Below are positions 1 to 6,038 of a DNA stretch of 6,520 nt, in pieces; the stretch's first letter is position 1, and the number at the start of each line of letters is the position of its first letter. The notes under the pieces were generated by a model, which did not search any database, was not told the DNA's origin, and saw only the letters and a program-made list of their open reading frames with translations. The translations under genes and the position numbers were made by a program. Source of the stretch: JBBREP01 sp036501845 (GTDB lineage: Bacteria; Actinomycetota; Acidimicrobiia; IMCC26256; PALSA-610); the NCBI GenBank assembly GCA_036501845.1, contig DASXZO010000051.1, positions 1 to 6,520 on the forward strand, in the 5' to 3' direction.

Positions 1-1
1 C

Positions 2-778
2 AGCGCCGTCACCGGATATGTGGTGCAGCGCAACACCGGCTCGGGCTTCAGCACCATCGTGACGCTCGGCAACGTGACCGCGTACACCGACACCACGTGT
101 GGCGCCAACGTGAGTTGCACCTACCAGGTGGCTGCGGTGAACGCGATCGGCCAGAGCCCGTACAGCTCGACCGCCACCGCAACTGGTGCTGACCTGCTCA
201 CTGCACCGCGCAGCCTCACCGCGCAGGTGGGCACCGCGATCGGCGCCGTCAACCTGTCGTGGCTCGCGCCGGCGTCGAACGGCGGCAACGCGTTGCAGCA
301 CTACCAGGTCGAGCGCGATACGGGTTCGGGCTTCACCAACATCGCCACGCTCGGACCGAGCCAGCTCACCTACACCGACACCTCGTGCGGCGCGTTCGTC
401 ACCTGCGACTACCGCGTGCGCGGTGACAACGTCGTCGGCAACGGGCCCTACAGCAACACGGCCACCGCGATGGGTGCGAGCACTCCGAACGCGCCGACGC
501 TCACCGTCACCACGAGCACGACGGCGTTGCGGCACGTGGACCTCAGCTGGACCGTGCCGTCGAACACCGGTGGCTACGCCATCACCGACTATCAGTACGA
601 GGTCGACACTGGTTCGGGCTTCGGAGCGTGGACGTCATTCGGCTCCACCGCGACATCGGCCACGTACGTGTGTGGCACGAGCGACCACACGCCGACCACG
701 TGCAACTTCGAGGTACGTGCGGTGAACTCGCTCGGTGGCGGCGCGGCGAGCAACGCGTCGTCGGCCGCGAGCTTGGTC
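2..778 (+). repeat. Tandem FN3-like repeats with paired cysteines
   Basis: Three successive protein repeats of about 95-100 residues (the first cut by the window edge) share a [VY]x[RV][ND]TGSGF strand, a later paired-cysteine element (CGANVSC, CGAFVTC, and the longer C-x9-C form in copy 3) and an ending like VxAVNxxGxxxxS. Copies 2 and 3 also show the FN3 core tryptophan (NLSW, DLSW). The two cysteines in each copy are close enough to form a local disulfide, which fits an extracellular location. The similarity is clear in the protein and weaker in the DNA, so the repeats are old rather than recent duplications. Confidence 0.8.
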
Positions 779-2953
779 GACAACACCGCGCCGGCGCCCA
801 CAATCGACGCGCCGCCCACCTACTTCACGACGAACAAGCCGACGCTCACCGGCACGGGTGGAACGGCGTTCGGCGACAATGCCAACCTCACCGTGAACTT
901 CTACAGCGGCGGCGCGTGCTCCGGTACGCCGGTCGCGAGCCTGAGCTCGAACACCTCCACCGGAACGTGGTCGGCCACGCCATCGGCCAGCCTCGGCGCC
1001 GACGGCACCTATACAGCCTGCGCGACGCAAGCCGACTGGACGAGCGGCCCGACGAACACGGGCACCAGTGGCCCGCGCACATTCACGGTCGACACGGCAA
1101 CGCCGAGTGAGGCGATCACCGCGCCCGCGGCGAACGCGCTCTTCTCGTCGTCGGGCACCACGTTCACTGCCGGCTACGGCGGGGGAACGATCAGCACCTT
1201 CACCGGTTGTAGTCCGGCGGGCTTCTGCGGCACAGCGTCCGACGCGACGAGTGGCCTCGCCAACGTGAAGGTCAGCATCCTGCAGCAGTCGAGCGCGAAG
1301 TATTGGAACGGCTCGGCGTTCTCGTCGAACAGCGAGGTGCTCAACACCGCGTCGGGGACCACGTCGTGGAACCTCGGCTTCGCCGCCAGCAACTTCTCGG
1401 CTGGTGGCCAGTACACGATTCGTGCCGTCGCCACCGACAACGCCGGGCTCAACTCGTCGGCGACCACCTCGTTCTATGTGGACTACAACGCCACGGACTC
1501 GGTGTTCGTCGCCACGAGTGGAACCGACAGCACGAACTGCGGCATCACCACCACAGCCACGCCGCCGACGACGCCGTGTGCCACCGTGGGCGCGGCGCTG
1601 ATCTCCGCTGCGAGCAACAGCCGAAGCGTGGTGGTCGTAGCGGCCGGCACGTTCCCGGCGGTCACCGTCAGCGGTGCGTCGTACGCGAACACCAAGACGG
1701 TGAAGGGCGGCTTCTCGTCATCCACGTGGTTGCGCTCCGCGCCCGGCACGAACACCTCCATGATCTCGTCGGCGGGCACGGCCCTCACCGTCGACGGCAA
1801 GACCGGGCAGTACTTCCAGCAGATCAACATCGCCGGAACGAACAGCGGGCTCGCGGCCGGGAGCAGTGTGTACGGCTTGCGCGCCATCAACTCGGCGAAT
1901 GTCACGGTCCAGCGCAGCGCGATCACGGCGGCAGCCGGCGTTGCCGGCGCCACTGGATCGACCGGCGCGACCGGCGGCAACGGCGCCGGGGGCGCCAACG
2001 GCATCGGCTGGGACAACACGTGCAACACGCAGTTCGGCGGGAACGGCGGTGTCTCAGGCGGTGGTACAGCCGGCGGAATCGGCGGCGGCGCTGGTAGCCC
2101 CAACGGTGACACCGGTCAGAACGGCGGCGGCGGCGCTCCCGGCGGCGGTTCGGGTGCCGGTGGCGGCCGGGGTGGTTGCAGCACGAGCAGCGGGAGCAGC
2201 GGCGGCACGGGCGGAAACAGTGGGTCAGGTGGCGCCGGCGGCGGCAGCGGCGGCGGCACTGTGTTCGGTTCCTGCTCCAGCTCGGGCAGCGGTGGCAGCA
2301 GTGCCGGCGCGGCGGGCGCGGCGACGAACAAGGGCGCGGCTGGAACGGGAGCCGTGCTCGGCAACAGTGGCACCACCACCTGGGTCGGCGCCTCCGGCGG
2401 TGGCGGCGGTACTGGTGACGCCGGCCGTGGCGGCGGCGGTGGTGGCGGTGGTGGCGGTGGCCCCGGAGGCGCATGCACCTCGGACCGCGGTGGCGGCGGT
2501 GGCGGCGGTGGCGGTGGTGGCGGTTCCGGCCTGGGCGGCGGCGGCGGCACGGCTGGCGGTAGCTCGTTCGGCATCTACTCGTTCAACTCCACCGTGAACG
2601 TGCTCGACAGCAGCACGGTCGCGGCCGGCAACGGCGGCAACGGCGGCCAGGGTGGCACCGCAGGAAACGGTGGTGCCGGTGGTGGCGGCGGATCCGGTGG
2701 CGCCGCCGGCGGCTTCGACGACGGCGGCTCCGGCGGCAATGGTGGGTCGGGGAGCGCGGGTCTGCCCGGCGGTGGCGGGGGCGGCGGAGTGGGAGGCTGG
2801 AGCGTCGCCCGCTATTGCGACGGCACGTGCACATACACCGGAGCGACCGGCACGGTCGGCACCGCAGGCAGTGGTGGAGCAGGCGGCGTTTCCAGCGGCA
2901 ACGCCGGCGCGACCGGCGCCAACGGTGTCGCAGTCGAGACCCGTACCGGCTAA
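2..2953 (+). CDS. Large secreted FN3 / beta-helix / glycine-rich surface protein (5' end missing)
   Basis: The frame is already open at base 2 (SAVTGYVVQR..., the middle of an FN3 fold), so the true start lies upstream and the GTG at 20 is internal. Order of domains: FN3-like repeats at 2-190 (partial), 191-478 and 479-778; Ig-like segments at about 779-1099 and 1100-1498; a parallel beta-helix-like segment at about 1499-1936, opening VFVATSGTDS; and a glycine-rich region from 1937 to the stop, interrupted by a non-repetitive rung at 2561-2635. The tail carries six cysteines, including a CDGTC pair. The C-terminus (VETRTG) has no LPXTG motif, membrane anchor or other sorting signal that I can see. 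Such composition is typical of exported adhesin-like or matrix-like proteins, so an extracellular structural or adhesive role is inferred; no enzymatic motif is visible. The glycine tail superficially resembles mycobacterial PE-PGRS proteins, but no PE domain is visible here. The exact function is unknown. Confidence 0.9.
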   Translation, partial: SAVTGYVVQRNTGSGFSTIVTLGNVTAYTDTTCGANVSCTYQVAAVNAIGQSPYSSTATATGADLLTAPRSLTAQVGTAIGAVNLSWLAPASNGGNALQHYQVERDTGSGFTNIATLGPSQLTYTDTSCGAFVTCDYRVRGDNVVGNGPYSNTATAMGASTPNAPTLTVTTSTTALRHVDLSWTVPSNTGGYAITDYQYEVDTGSGFGAWTSFGSTATSATYVCGTSDHTPTTCNFEVRAVNSLGGGAASNASSAASLVDNTAPAPTIDAPPTYFTTNKPTLTGTGGTAFGDNANLTVNFYSGGACSGTPVASLSSNTSTGTWSATPSASLGADGTYTACATQADWTSGPTNTGTSGPRTFTVDTATPSEAITAPAANALFSSSGTTFTAGYGGGTISTFTGCSPAGFCGTASDATSGLANVKVSILQQSSAKYWNGSAFSSNSEVLNTASGTTSWNLGFAASNFSAGGQYTIRAVATDNAGLNSSATTSFYVDYNATDSVFVATSGTDSTNCGITTTATPPTTPCATVGAALISAASNSRSVVVVAAGTFPAVTVSGASYANTKTVKGGFSSSTWLRSAPGTNTSMISSAGTALTVDGKTGQYFQQINIAGTNSGLAAGSSVYGLRAINSANVTVQRSAITAAAGVAGATGSTGATGGNGAGGANGIGWDNTCNTQFGGNGGVSGGGTAGGIGGGAGSPNGDTGQNGGGGAPGGGSGAGGGRGGCSTSSGSSGGTGGNSGSGGAGGGSGGGTVFGSCSSSGSGGSSAGAAGAATNKGAAGTGAVLGNSGTTTWVGASGGGGGTGDAGRGGGGGGGGGGGPGGACTSDRGGGGGGGGGGGGSGLGGGGGTAGGSSFGIYSFNSTVNVLDSSTVAAGNGGNGGQGGTAGNGGAGGGGGSGGAAGGFDDGGSGGNGGSGSAGLPGGGGGGGVGGWSVARYCDGTCTYTGATGTVGTAGSGGAGGVSSGNAGATGANGVAVETRTG
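1937..2950 (+). repeat. Glycine-rich low-complexity coding tract
   Basis: This stretch encodes mostly glycine with A, S, T and N, almost entirely as GGC and GGT codons, so the + strand is strongly G-rich. It opens with collagen-like G-x-y triplets without proline (GVAGATGSTGATGGNG). It holds two pure polyglycine runs of 11 codons (2429-2461) and 12 codons (2489-2524), separated by a short cysteine-containing insert (PGGACTSDR). A beta-helix-like rung at 2561-2635 divides it into a long and a short tract. The tract is part of the surface protein and is not a separate gene. Confidence 0.85.
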
Positions 2954-3022
2954 CCGGTCGCACACGACGACGCGCGACGAGGCGTGCCACCACGCCGGGC
3001 TCTCGCTCGGTTCGGTGCCGCG

Positions 3023-4849
3023 ATGAACCGCGGCGCGTGCCTCGCCGGTGCAGCGTTTGTGGCGATCGCACTGATCTCGGCCTGCTCGAGCGGCAGCTCG
3101 TTCGTGGCGCCGCATCACAAGGTGTTGCGCGACGGGCCCGACATTCCGCTCGCCACCGCGTGCCGCGCGCAGGCGCGCACCAAGCAGCCGCCCCACGCCG
3201 CCGGCACGCCGCCCGATCCGCAGGCCGCGCCGAAGTTCGTCGACGTCACCGCGCAGGTAGGGCTCGACTACTGCCAGGGCGACCGGCGCAACCCTCCGAA
3301 CTGTTTGTTCAGTCGAGCGACGGTCGAGGCTCGCTTCCCGAAATTCGACGCGAGCAATGCGATCTTCGCGTCGAAGGATGCGTGTACCCCGGAGCGTGAG
3401 ACCGGCGGTGTTGCCGTCGGCGACTACAACAACGACGGGTGGCCGGACCTCTACGTCACACGACTCGACGGTCCCGGCATCCTCTACGAGAACGCGCACG
3501 GGCACTTTCGCGACGTCACGTCGATCACGCACCTCGACGTGCTGCACGACCCGTCGAACGGTGCCGAGTGGGCCGACCTCGACAACGACGGCTACCTCGA
3601 CCTGATCGTGACGACGATTGCCGGCCGCCGCCTGTACGTGTTCATGAACGACGGGCATGGTCACTTCAGCGAGGAGGCGATTCCACGCGGTCTTGCGACG
3701 CCTGCCGCTTCACCGCTCGCTGTGCAAAGCGTCAACGTCGGTGACTTCAACGGCGACGGTTATGTCGACGTGGACGTCACCGAATGGCGCATTTTCGGCT
3801 TCGGTGAAGCGCCGTCCCGCGCGCGCCTGTTCCGCAATCTCGGCGCGAAGCACCCTGGCTACTTCGACGACGTCACCAAGTCGGCTGGTGTCGACATGTC
3901 GCGCCCGCTCGTGCCGGCGTGGTCGTTCTCGTCGGCCATCAGCGACTTCGACGGTGACGGCAAACCCGACCTGTATGTAGCGAGCGACTTCGGTACGAGC
4001 AAGCTGTTCTGGAACGACGGCAACAGTCATTTCTCCGATGGCACCCGTGCCGCGGGCGTTGGTACCGAGGAGAACGGCATGGGGCTCACGATCGGTGACT
4101 ACAACCGCGATGGGCGCCCCGACATCTTCGTGACGTCGATCTACGACCCGACCGAACGATGTGCCGGCGAGTGCACCTATGGGCGCACGGGTAACCGGCT
4201 GTACCGCAACCTTGGCGATCGCCATTTCACCGACGCCACGAGTGCCGCGGGCGTGCGCAATGCCGGCTGGGGGTGGGGAACTGCATTCATCGACGCGACC
4301 AATTCGGGCTGGCTCGGTCTCGTTGCCACAAGTGGTATCGACTATCCGTCGTTCCCGAGCGATCAGTTCCTCGACGGCCCGACACGCATGTGGTGGCAGG
4401 CGGCACCCGGACACTTCGTCGACGTGGCCCAGTTCGCGGGGATGACCGAGCCCGGCCCGGGCAAGGGTTTGGCCGTGCTCGACTACGACCGCGACGGGCG
4501 CATGGACGTCGTGATCGTGCGCGACGGCAGCACGCCGGTGGTGTACCGGAACGTCACGCCGCAGTCGGGTCATTGGCTCGGCGTGCAGCTCGTCGGGCGG
4601 GACCATCGCAACGTGATCGGCTCGGTCGTCACGGTCGACATCGCAGGCCAGAAACCCGAGACGTTCTGGTATGGATCGGTGTCGCATTTCCTCGGTCAGA
4701 GCGACCCAACTGTGCATGCCGGCCTCGGTGGCGCGCGCACCGTCACCACACTCACCGTGCATTGGGCCGACGGCCACGTGAGCACGCTCCACAACCTCGC
4801 CGCCGACCGCATGGTGACGATCGACGAGTCGCGGCCCCCGCCGAAGTAA
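3023..4849 (+). CDS. Lipoprotein with seven-blade FG-GAP/VCBS propeller and ASPIC/UnbV domain
   Basis: The predicted product has 608 residues. The ATG at 3023 is chosen because it gives a compact lipoprotein signal (MNRGACLAG...LISAC) with lipobox ISAC and lipidated Cys21. An in-frame GTG at 2984 would add 13 residues, and neither start has a convincing Shine-Dalgarno. Calcium-binding FG-GAP loops of the form DxDxDG or close variants lie at residues 134 (DYNNDGWPD), 185 (DLDNDGYLD), 241 (DFNGDGYVD), 308 (DFDGDGKPD), 359 (DYNRDGRPD) and 487 (DYDRDGRMD). A seventh, degenerate one is at 424 (DATNSGWLG). Together they predict a seven-blade beta-propeller. Residues about 516-602 match the ASPIC/UnbV domain (GHWLGVQLVG, then LGQSDPTVHAGLG and VHWADGH). 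This architecture is known from CRTAC1-like secreted proteins, whose bacterial members lack a firm function. It probably sits on the outer face of the membrane and may bind ligands or partner proteins. It lies 69 bases after the surface-protein gene, so the two may be co-transcribed. Confidence 0.92.
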   Translation: MNRGACLAGAAFVAIALISACSSGSSFVAPHHKVLRDGPDIPLATACRAQARTKQPPHAAGTPPDPQAAPKFVDVTAQVGLDYCQGDRRNPPNCLFSRATVEARFPKFDASNAIFASKDACTPERETGGVAVGDYNNDGWPDLYVTRLDGPGILYENAHGHFRDVTSITHLDVLHDPSNGAEWADLDNDGYLDLIVTTIAGRRLYVFMNDGHGHFSEEAIPRGLATPAASPLAVQSVNVGDFNGDGYVDVDVTEWRIFGFGEAPSRARLFRNLGAKHPGYFDDVTKSAGVDMSRPLVPAWSFSSAISDFDGDGKPDLYVASDFGTSKLFWNDGNSHFSDGTRAAGVGTEENGMGLTIGDYNRDGRPDIFVTSIYDPTERCAGECTYGRTGNRLYRNLGDRHFTDATSAAGVRNAGWGWGTAFIDATNSGWLGLVATSGIDYPSFPSDQFLDGPTRMWWQAAPGHFVDVAQFAGMTEPGPGKGLAVLDYDRDGRMDVVIVRDGSTPVVYRNVTPQSGHWLGVQLVGRDHRNVIGSVVTVDIAGQKPETFWYGSVSHFLGQSDPTVHAGLGGARTVTTLTVHWADGHVSTLHNLAADRMVTIDESRPPPK

Positions 4850-4863
4850 GGCCGGGTGGGCCC

Positions 4864-4869
4864 TACACT
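4864..4869 (+). promoter_or_regulatory. Candidate -10 element (TACACT) for leaderless moaC
   Basis: TACACT fits the actinobacterial TANNNT -10 pattern. It ends 7 bases before the moaC ATG at 4877, so transcription would begin at or next to the A of the ATG. No clear -35 is seen at the expected distance and there is no Shine-Dalgarno before the ATG, which together fit a leaderless transcript. A TANNNT match alone is common by chance; the position is what supports it. Confidence 0.5.
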
Positions 4870-4876
4870 TCTCGCT

Positions 4877-5380
4877 ATGGCGCCGTCGCAGTTCACCCAT
4901 CTCGACCCGCTTGGCCGAGCCCGAATGGTCGATGTGACGGCGAAGGAATCGTCGCACCGCAGGGCCGTGTCGCGCTGCCGAGTGATGATGCAGCCCGAGA
5001 CGTCGAGCGCCATCGCCGCGGGCGCAATCACCAAGGGCGACGTGCTCGCAGTGGCACGCGTGGCCGGGATCCAGGCGGCCAAGCAGACGTCGAACCTGCT
5101 GCCGTTGTGCCACCCGCTGCTGGTCGGATCGGTCTACGTGAACTTCCGCATCGAGGACAGCTACGTCGAGATCGAGACGCAGGTGGACACGGTCGACCGC
5201 ACCGGCGTGGAGATGGAAGCCATGACCGCGTGCGCGGTGGCGGGCCTCACGATCTACGACATGTGCAAGTCGATCGACCGCTCGATGACGATCGGCGAGG
5301 TCGCGCTGTGGGAGAAGACCGGCGGTCGCTCGGGTGTGTGGCGCCGCCCGTCCGACGGCGTCGACGAGTTCGACCGGTAG
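4877..5380 (+). CDS. moaC: Cyclic pyranopterin monophosphate synthase MoaC
   Basis: This is a 167-residue cytoplasmic enzyme of molybdenum cofactor synthesis. With MoaA it turns GTP into cyclic pyranopterin monophosphate; MoaC converts 3',8-cyclo-7,8-dihydro-GTP to cPMP and pyrophosphate. The match covers the whole length: FTHLDPLGRARMVDV at the N-terminus, TKGDVLAVARVAGIQAAK at 52-69, PLCHP at 76-80, GVEMEAMTA at 110-118 and LTIYDMCKSID at 124-134. Lys53, Asp128 and Lys131 align with E. coli Lys51, Asp128 and Lys131, which are reported as active-site residues; His79, Glu112 and Glu114 of the substrate pocket are also present. The length is normal for the family. The ATG at 4877 is preferred over the in-frame GTG at 4856 because it fits the family N-terminus and the promoter position. 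The family usually works as a hexamer. No moaA, moaE or moeA lies in the window. Confidence 0.97.
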   Translation: MAPSQFTHLDPLGRARMVDVTAKESSHRRAVSRCRVMMQPETSSAIAAGAITKGDVLAVARVAGIQAAKQTSNLLPLCHPLLVGSVYVNFRIEDSYVEIETQVDTVDRTGVEMEAMTACAVAGLTIYDMCKSIDRSMTIGEVALWEKTGGRSGVWRRPSDGVDEFDR

Positions 5381-5401
5381 CTCATAGCGACGCGCGATCC
5401 G

Positions 5402-5430
5402 GCTACTCCAACCCGGGTGAGTAGCGCGTT
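5402..5430 (+). terminator. Possible weak terminator hairpin after moaC
   Basis: A perfect 7-bp stem (GCTACTC / GAGTAGC) starts 21 bases after the moaC stop and is followed by GCGTTT. The T-run is only three bases, so this is a weak candidate for intrinsic termination. It could equally be part of a longer structured leader. Confidence 0.3.
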
Positions 5431-5494
5431 TGGCCAGGTCAGAGCGGTTGGGTTTGCCCTCGAGGGGGCCGGGCACATAGAACCTTCGAGCGGA

Positions 5495-5531
5495 GTACCG
5501 GGTCCACCAGCCGCGAGCAGGACCTCGGTAC
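5495..5531 (+). promoter_or_regulatory. Stable leader hairpin upstream of the SepX/GlpR-like gene
   Basis: GTACCGGGTCC (5495-5505) pairs with GGACCTCGGTAC (5520-5531) to give 11 bp with a single bulged T at 5525 and a 14-base loop. It ends 20 bases before the GGAGG ribosome-binding site of the next gene and has no T-run, so a leader or operator role is more likely than termination. A possible -10 (TACCGT) overlaps its 3' arm; if that promoter is real, the hairpin lies upstream of the transcript and would matter only as DNA or in read-through RNA. Confidence 0.4.
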
Positions 5532-5551
5532 CGTGGTTCCGATCGCCCAGC

Positions 5552-5556
5552 GGAGG
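5552..5556 (+). promoter_or_regulatory. Ribosome-binding site GGAGG deciding the TTG start
   Basis: GGAGG ends 11 bases before the TTG at 5568. The in-frame GTG at 5556 overlaps the last G of this motif and so cannot use it, which favours TTG as the start. The spacing is slightly long but workable. Confidence 0.55.
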
Positions 5557-5567
5557 TGGACGCAAGG

Positions 5568-6029
5568 TTGAGCAAGCTGCTGCTCGGAGCGTTGGCCGTG
5601 TTGTGGGCCGCGATCCTCACACCGCCGTTGCTGCGTGCACGTGCGGCCAATCGGGGACCCGTCGATTTCAACGACTTCTACAGTTCGCTCTCACGGGTCG
5701 CGGGACGCCACGGCGCCCGCGGTGTGTTGCCGAGTGATCCGACCGCCCGCCGACGCGTGATCCAGATGCGCCGACGCACGGCCGAGCGCCGCCGCCGCGT
5801 GCTGGTCACGCTCGCCGCTGCGATGGGCATCACGTTCCTCGCCGCGTCGTTCGGCAGCGGCGTCGGACCGTGGATGCTCTTCGCCCTCAGCACCCTGCTG
5901 CTCGCGGGTTACGTCGCCCTACTCGTGATGATGCGGCGGTCGAACGCACTGCGCCCCGCACCGGTGCAGTACCTGCGCACGCCGGTGCTCGCGCCCGAGT
6001 TCGCGATGCGCCGCACCGTCGGCTCCTAG
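5568..6029 (+). CDS. Small SepX/GlpR-like membrane protein
   Basis: The predicted product has 153 residues. An N-terminal membrane helix (about 4-22, LLLGALAVLWAAILTPPLLR) is followed by a polar stretch with FNDFYSSLSRVAGRHG (34-49) and a very basic segment (61-77, ending RRRR). Two more helices lie at about 78-95 and 101-122, and the tail is short and basic. The WAAxLxPxxLR helix, the following [FY]xxxLxxL-type segment and the arginine-rich lead into a helix pair resemble actinobacterial SepX/GlpR. That divisome protein serves in Corynebacterium as membrane receptor for the gephyrin-like protein Glp. As I recall, the family is encoded near glp/moeA and moaC, and moaC is directly upstream here. 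Known members are larger (about 300 residues or more), so this would be a membrane core without the long cytoplasmic part. I infer the family from pattern and context only; an unrelated small membrane protein is possible. The next gene starts 9 bases downstream, implying one transcript. Confidence 0.6.
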   Translation: MSKLLLGALAVLWAAILTPPLLRARAANRGPVDFNDFYSSLSRVAGRHGARGVLPSDPTARRRVIQMRRRTAERRRRVLVTLAAAMGITFLAASFGSGVGPWMLFALSTLLLAGYVALLVMMRRSNALRPAPVQYLRTPVLAPEFAMRRTVGS

Positions 6030-6031
6030 CC

Positions 6032-6036
6032 GGGAG
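6032..6036 (+). promoter_or_regulatory. Shine-Dalgarno-like GGGAG before the translin-family gene
   Basis: GGGAG lies 2 bases before the GTG at 6039, within the 9-base gap after the upstream stop. The spacing is shorter than ideal, so translation may depend partly on coupling to the upstream gene. A later in-frame GTG at 6099 is possible but would cut into the first helix. Confidence 0.35.
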
Positions 6037-6038
6037 CA

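Larger units (their letters stand above)
5381..5567 (+). other. Structured intergenic leader between moaC and the SepX/GlpR-like gene
   Basis: I find no convincing gene in these 187 bases, but there are three consecutive inverted repeats. Hairpin 1 pairs 5402-5408 with 5419-5425 (GCTACTC/GAGTAGC, 7 bp, 10-base loop containing CCCGGG). Hairpin 2 pairs 5459-5466 with 5483-5490 (8 bp with one G-U). Hairpin 3 pairs 5495-5505 with 5520-5531 (GTACCGGGTCC with GGACCTCGGTAC, 11 bp with one bulged T). A TACCGT at 5529-5534 also fits TANNNT as a possible -10 for the next gene, but it has no -35. No tRNA or recognised riboswitch class could be identified by eye. Confidence 0.5.

Noticed and set aside
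20..22. GTG as the true start of the first gene
   Set aside because: The frame is open to the left edge and the six codons before it continue the FN3 pattern, so the start lies outside the window.
2400..2560. Short GGCGGT repeats that might suggest a CRISPR or minisatellite array
   Set aside because: There are no spacers and the periodicity is that of glycine codons inside an open frame.
2116..2574. Proline-rich - strand frame
   Set aside because: The polyproline is simply the mirror of GGC/GGT glycine codons on the + strand.
2945..2958. Small hairpin ACCGG-CTAA-CCGGT over the stop of the surface-protein gene
   Set aside because: The stem has only 5 bp and no T-run follows, so I do not call it a terminator.
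2225..3664. Long open frame on the - strand (479 codons)
   Set aside because: It runs antisense to the glycine-rich tail and the start of the lipoprotein gene, is full of Ala, Thr and Gly or Arg, Val and Asp from codon mirroring, and shows no domain. High GC makes such frames common.
4273..5424. Long + strand frame overlapping the lipoprotein and moaC
   Set aside because: It is out of frame with both recognised genes and is Arg-rich without any family match.
5535..5550. GGTTCCGATC resembling a tRNA T-arm
   Set aside because: No acceptor, D or anticodon stem can be built around it and the T-loop consensus is not met.
3710..5671. Very long open frame on the - strand (653 codons)
   Set aside because: It crosses three well-supported + strand genes, including moaC, and an intergenic gap, and its composition (His, Arg, Ala, Val, Asp) is that of a shadow frame with no recognisable domain.
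5417..5737. Possible small gene starting in the moaC downstream gap
   Set aside because: It overlaps the start of the membrane-protein gene in another frame, has no ribosome site, and covers the hairpin region; the product shows no recognisable pattern.
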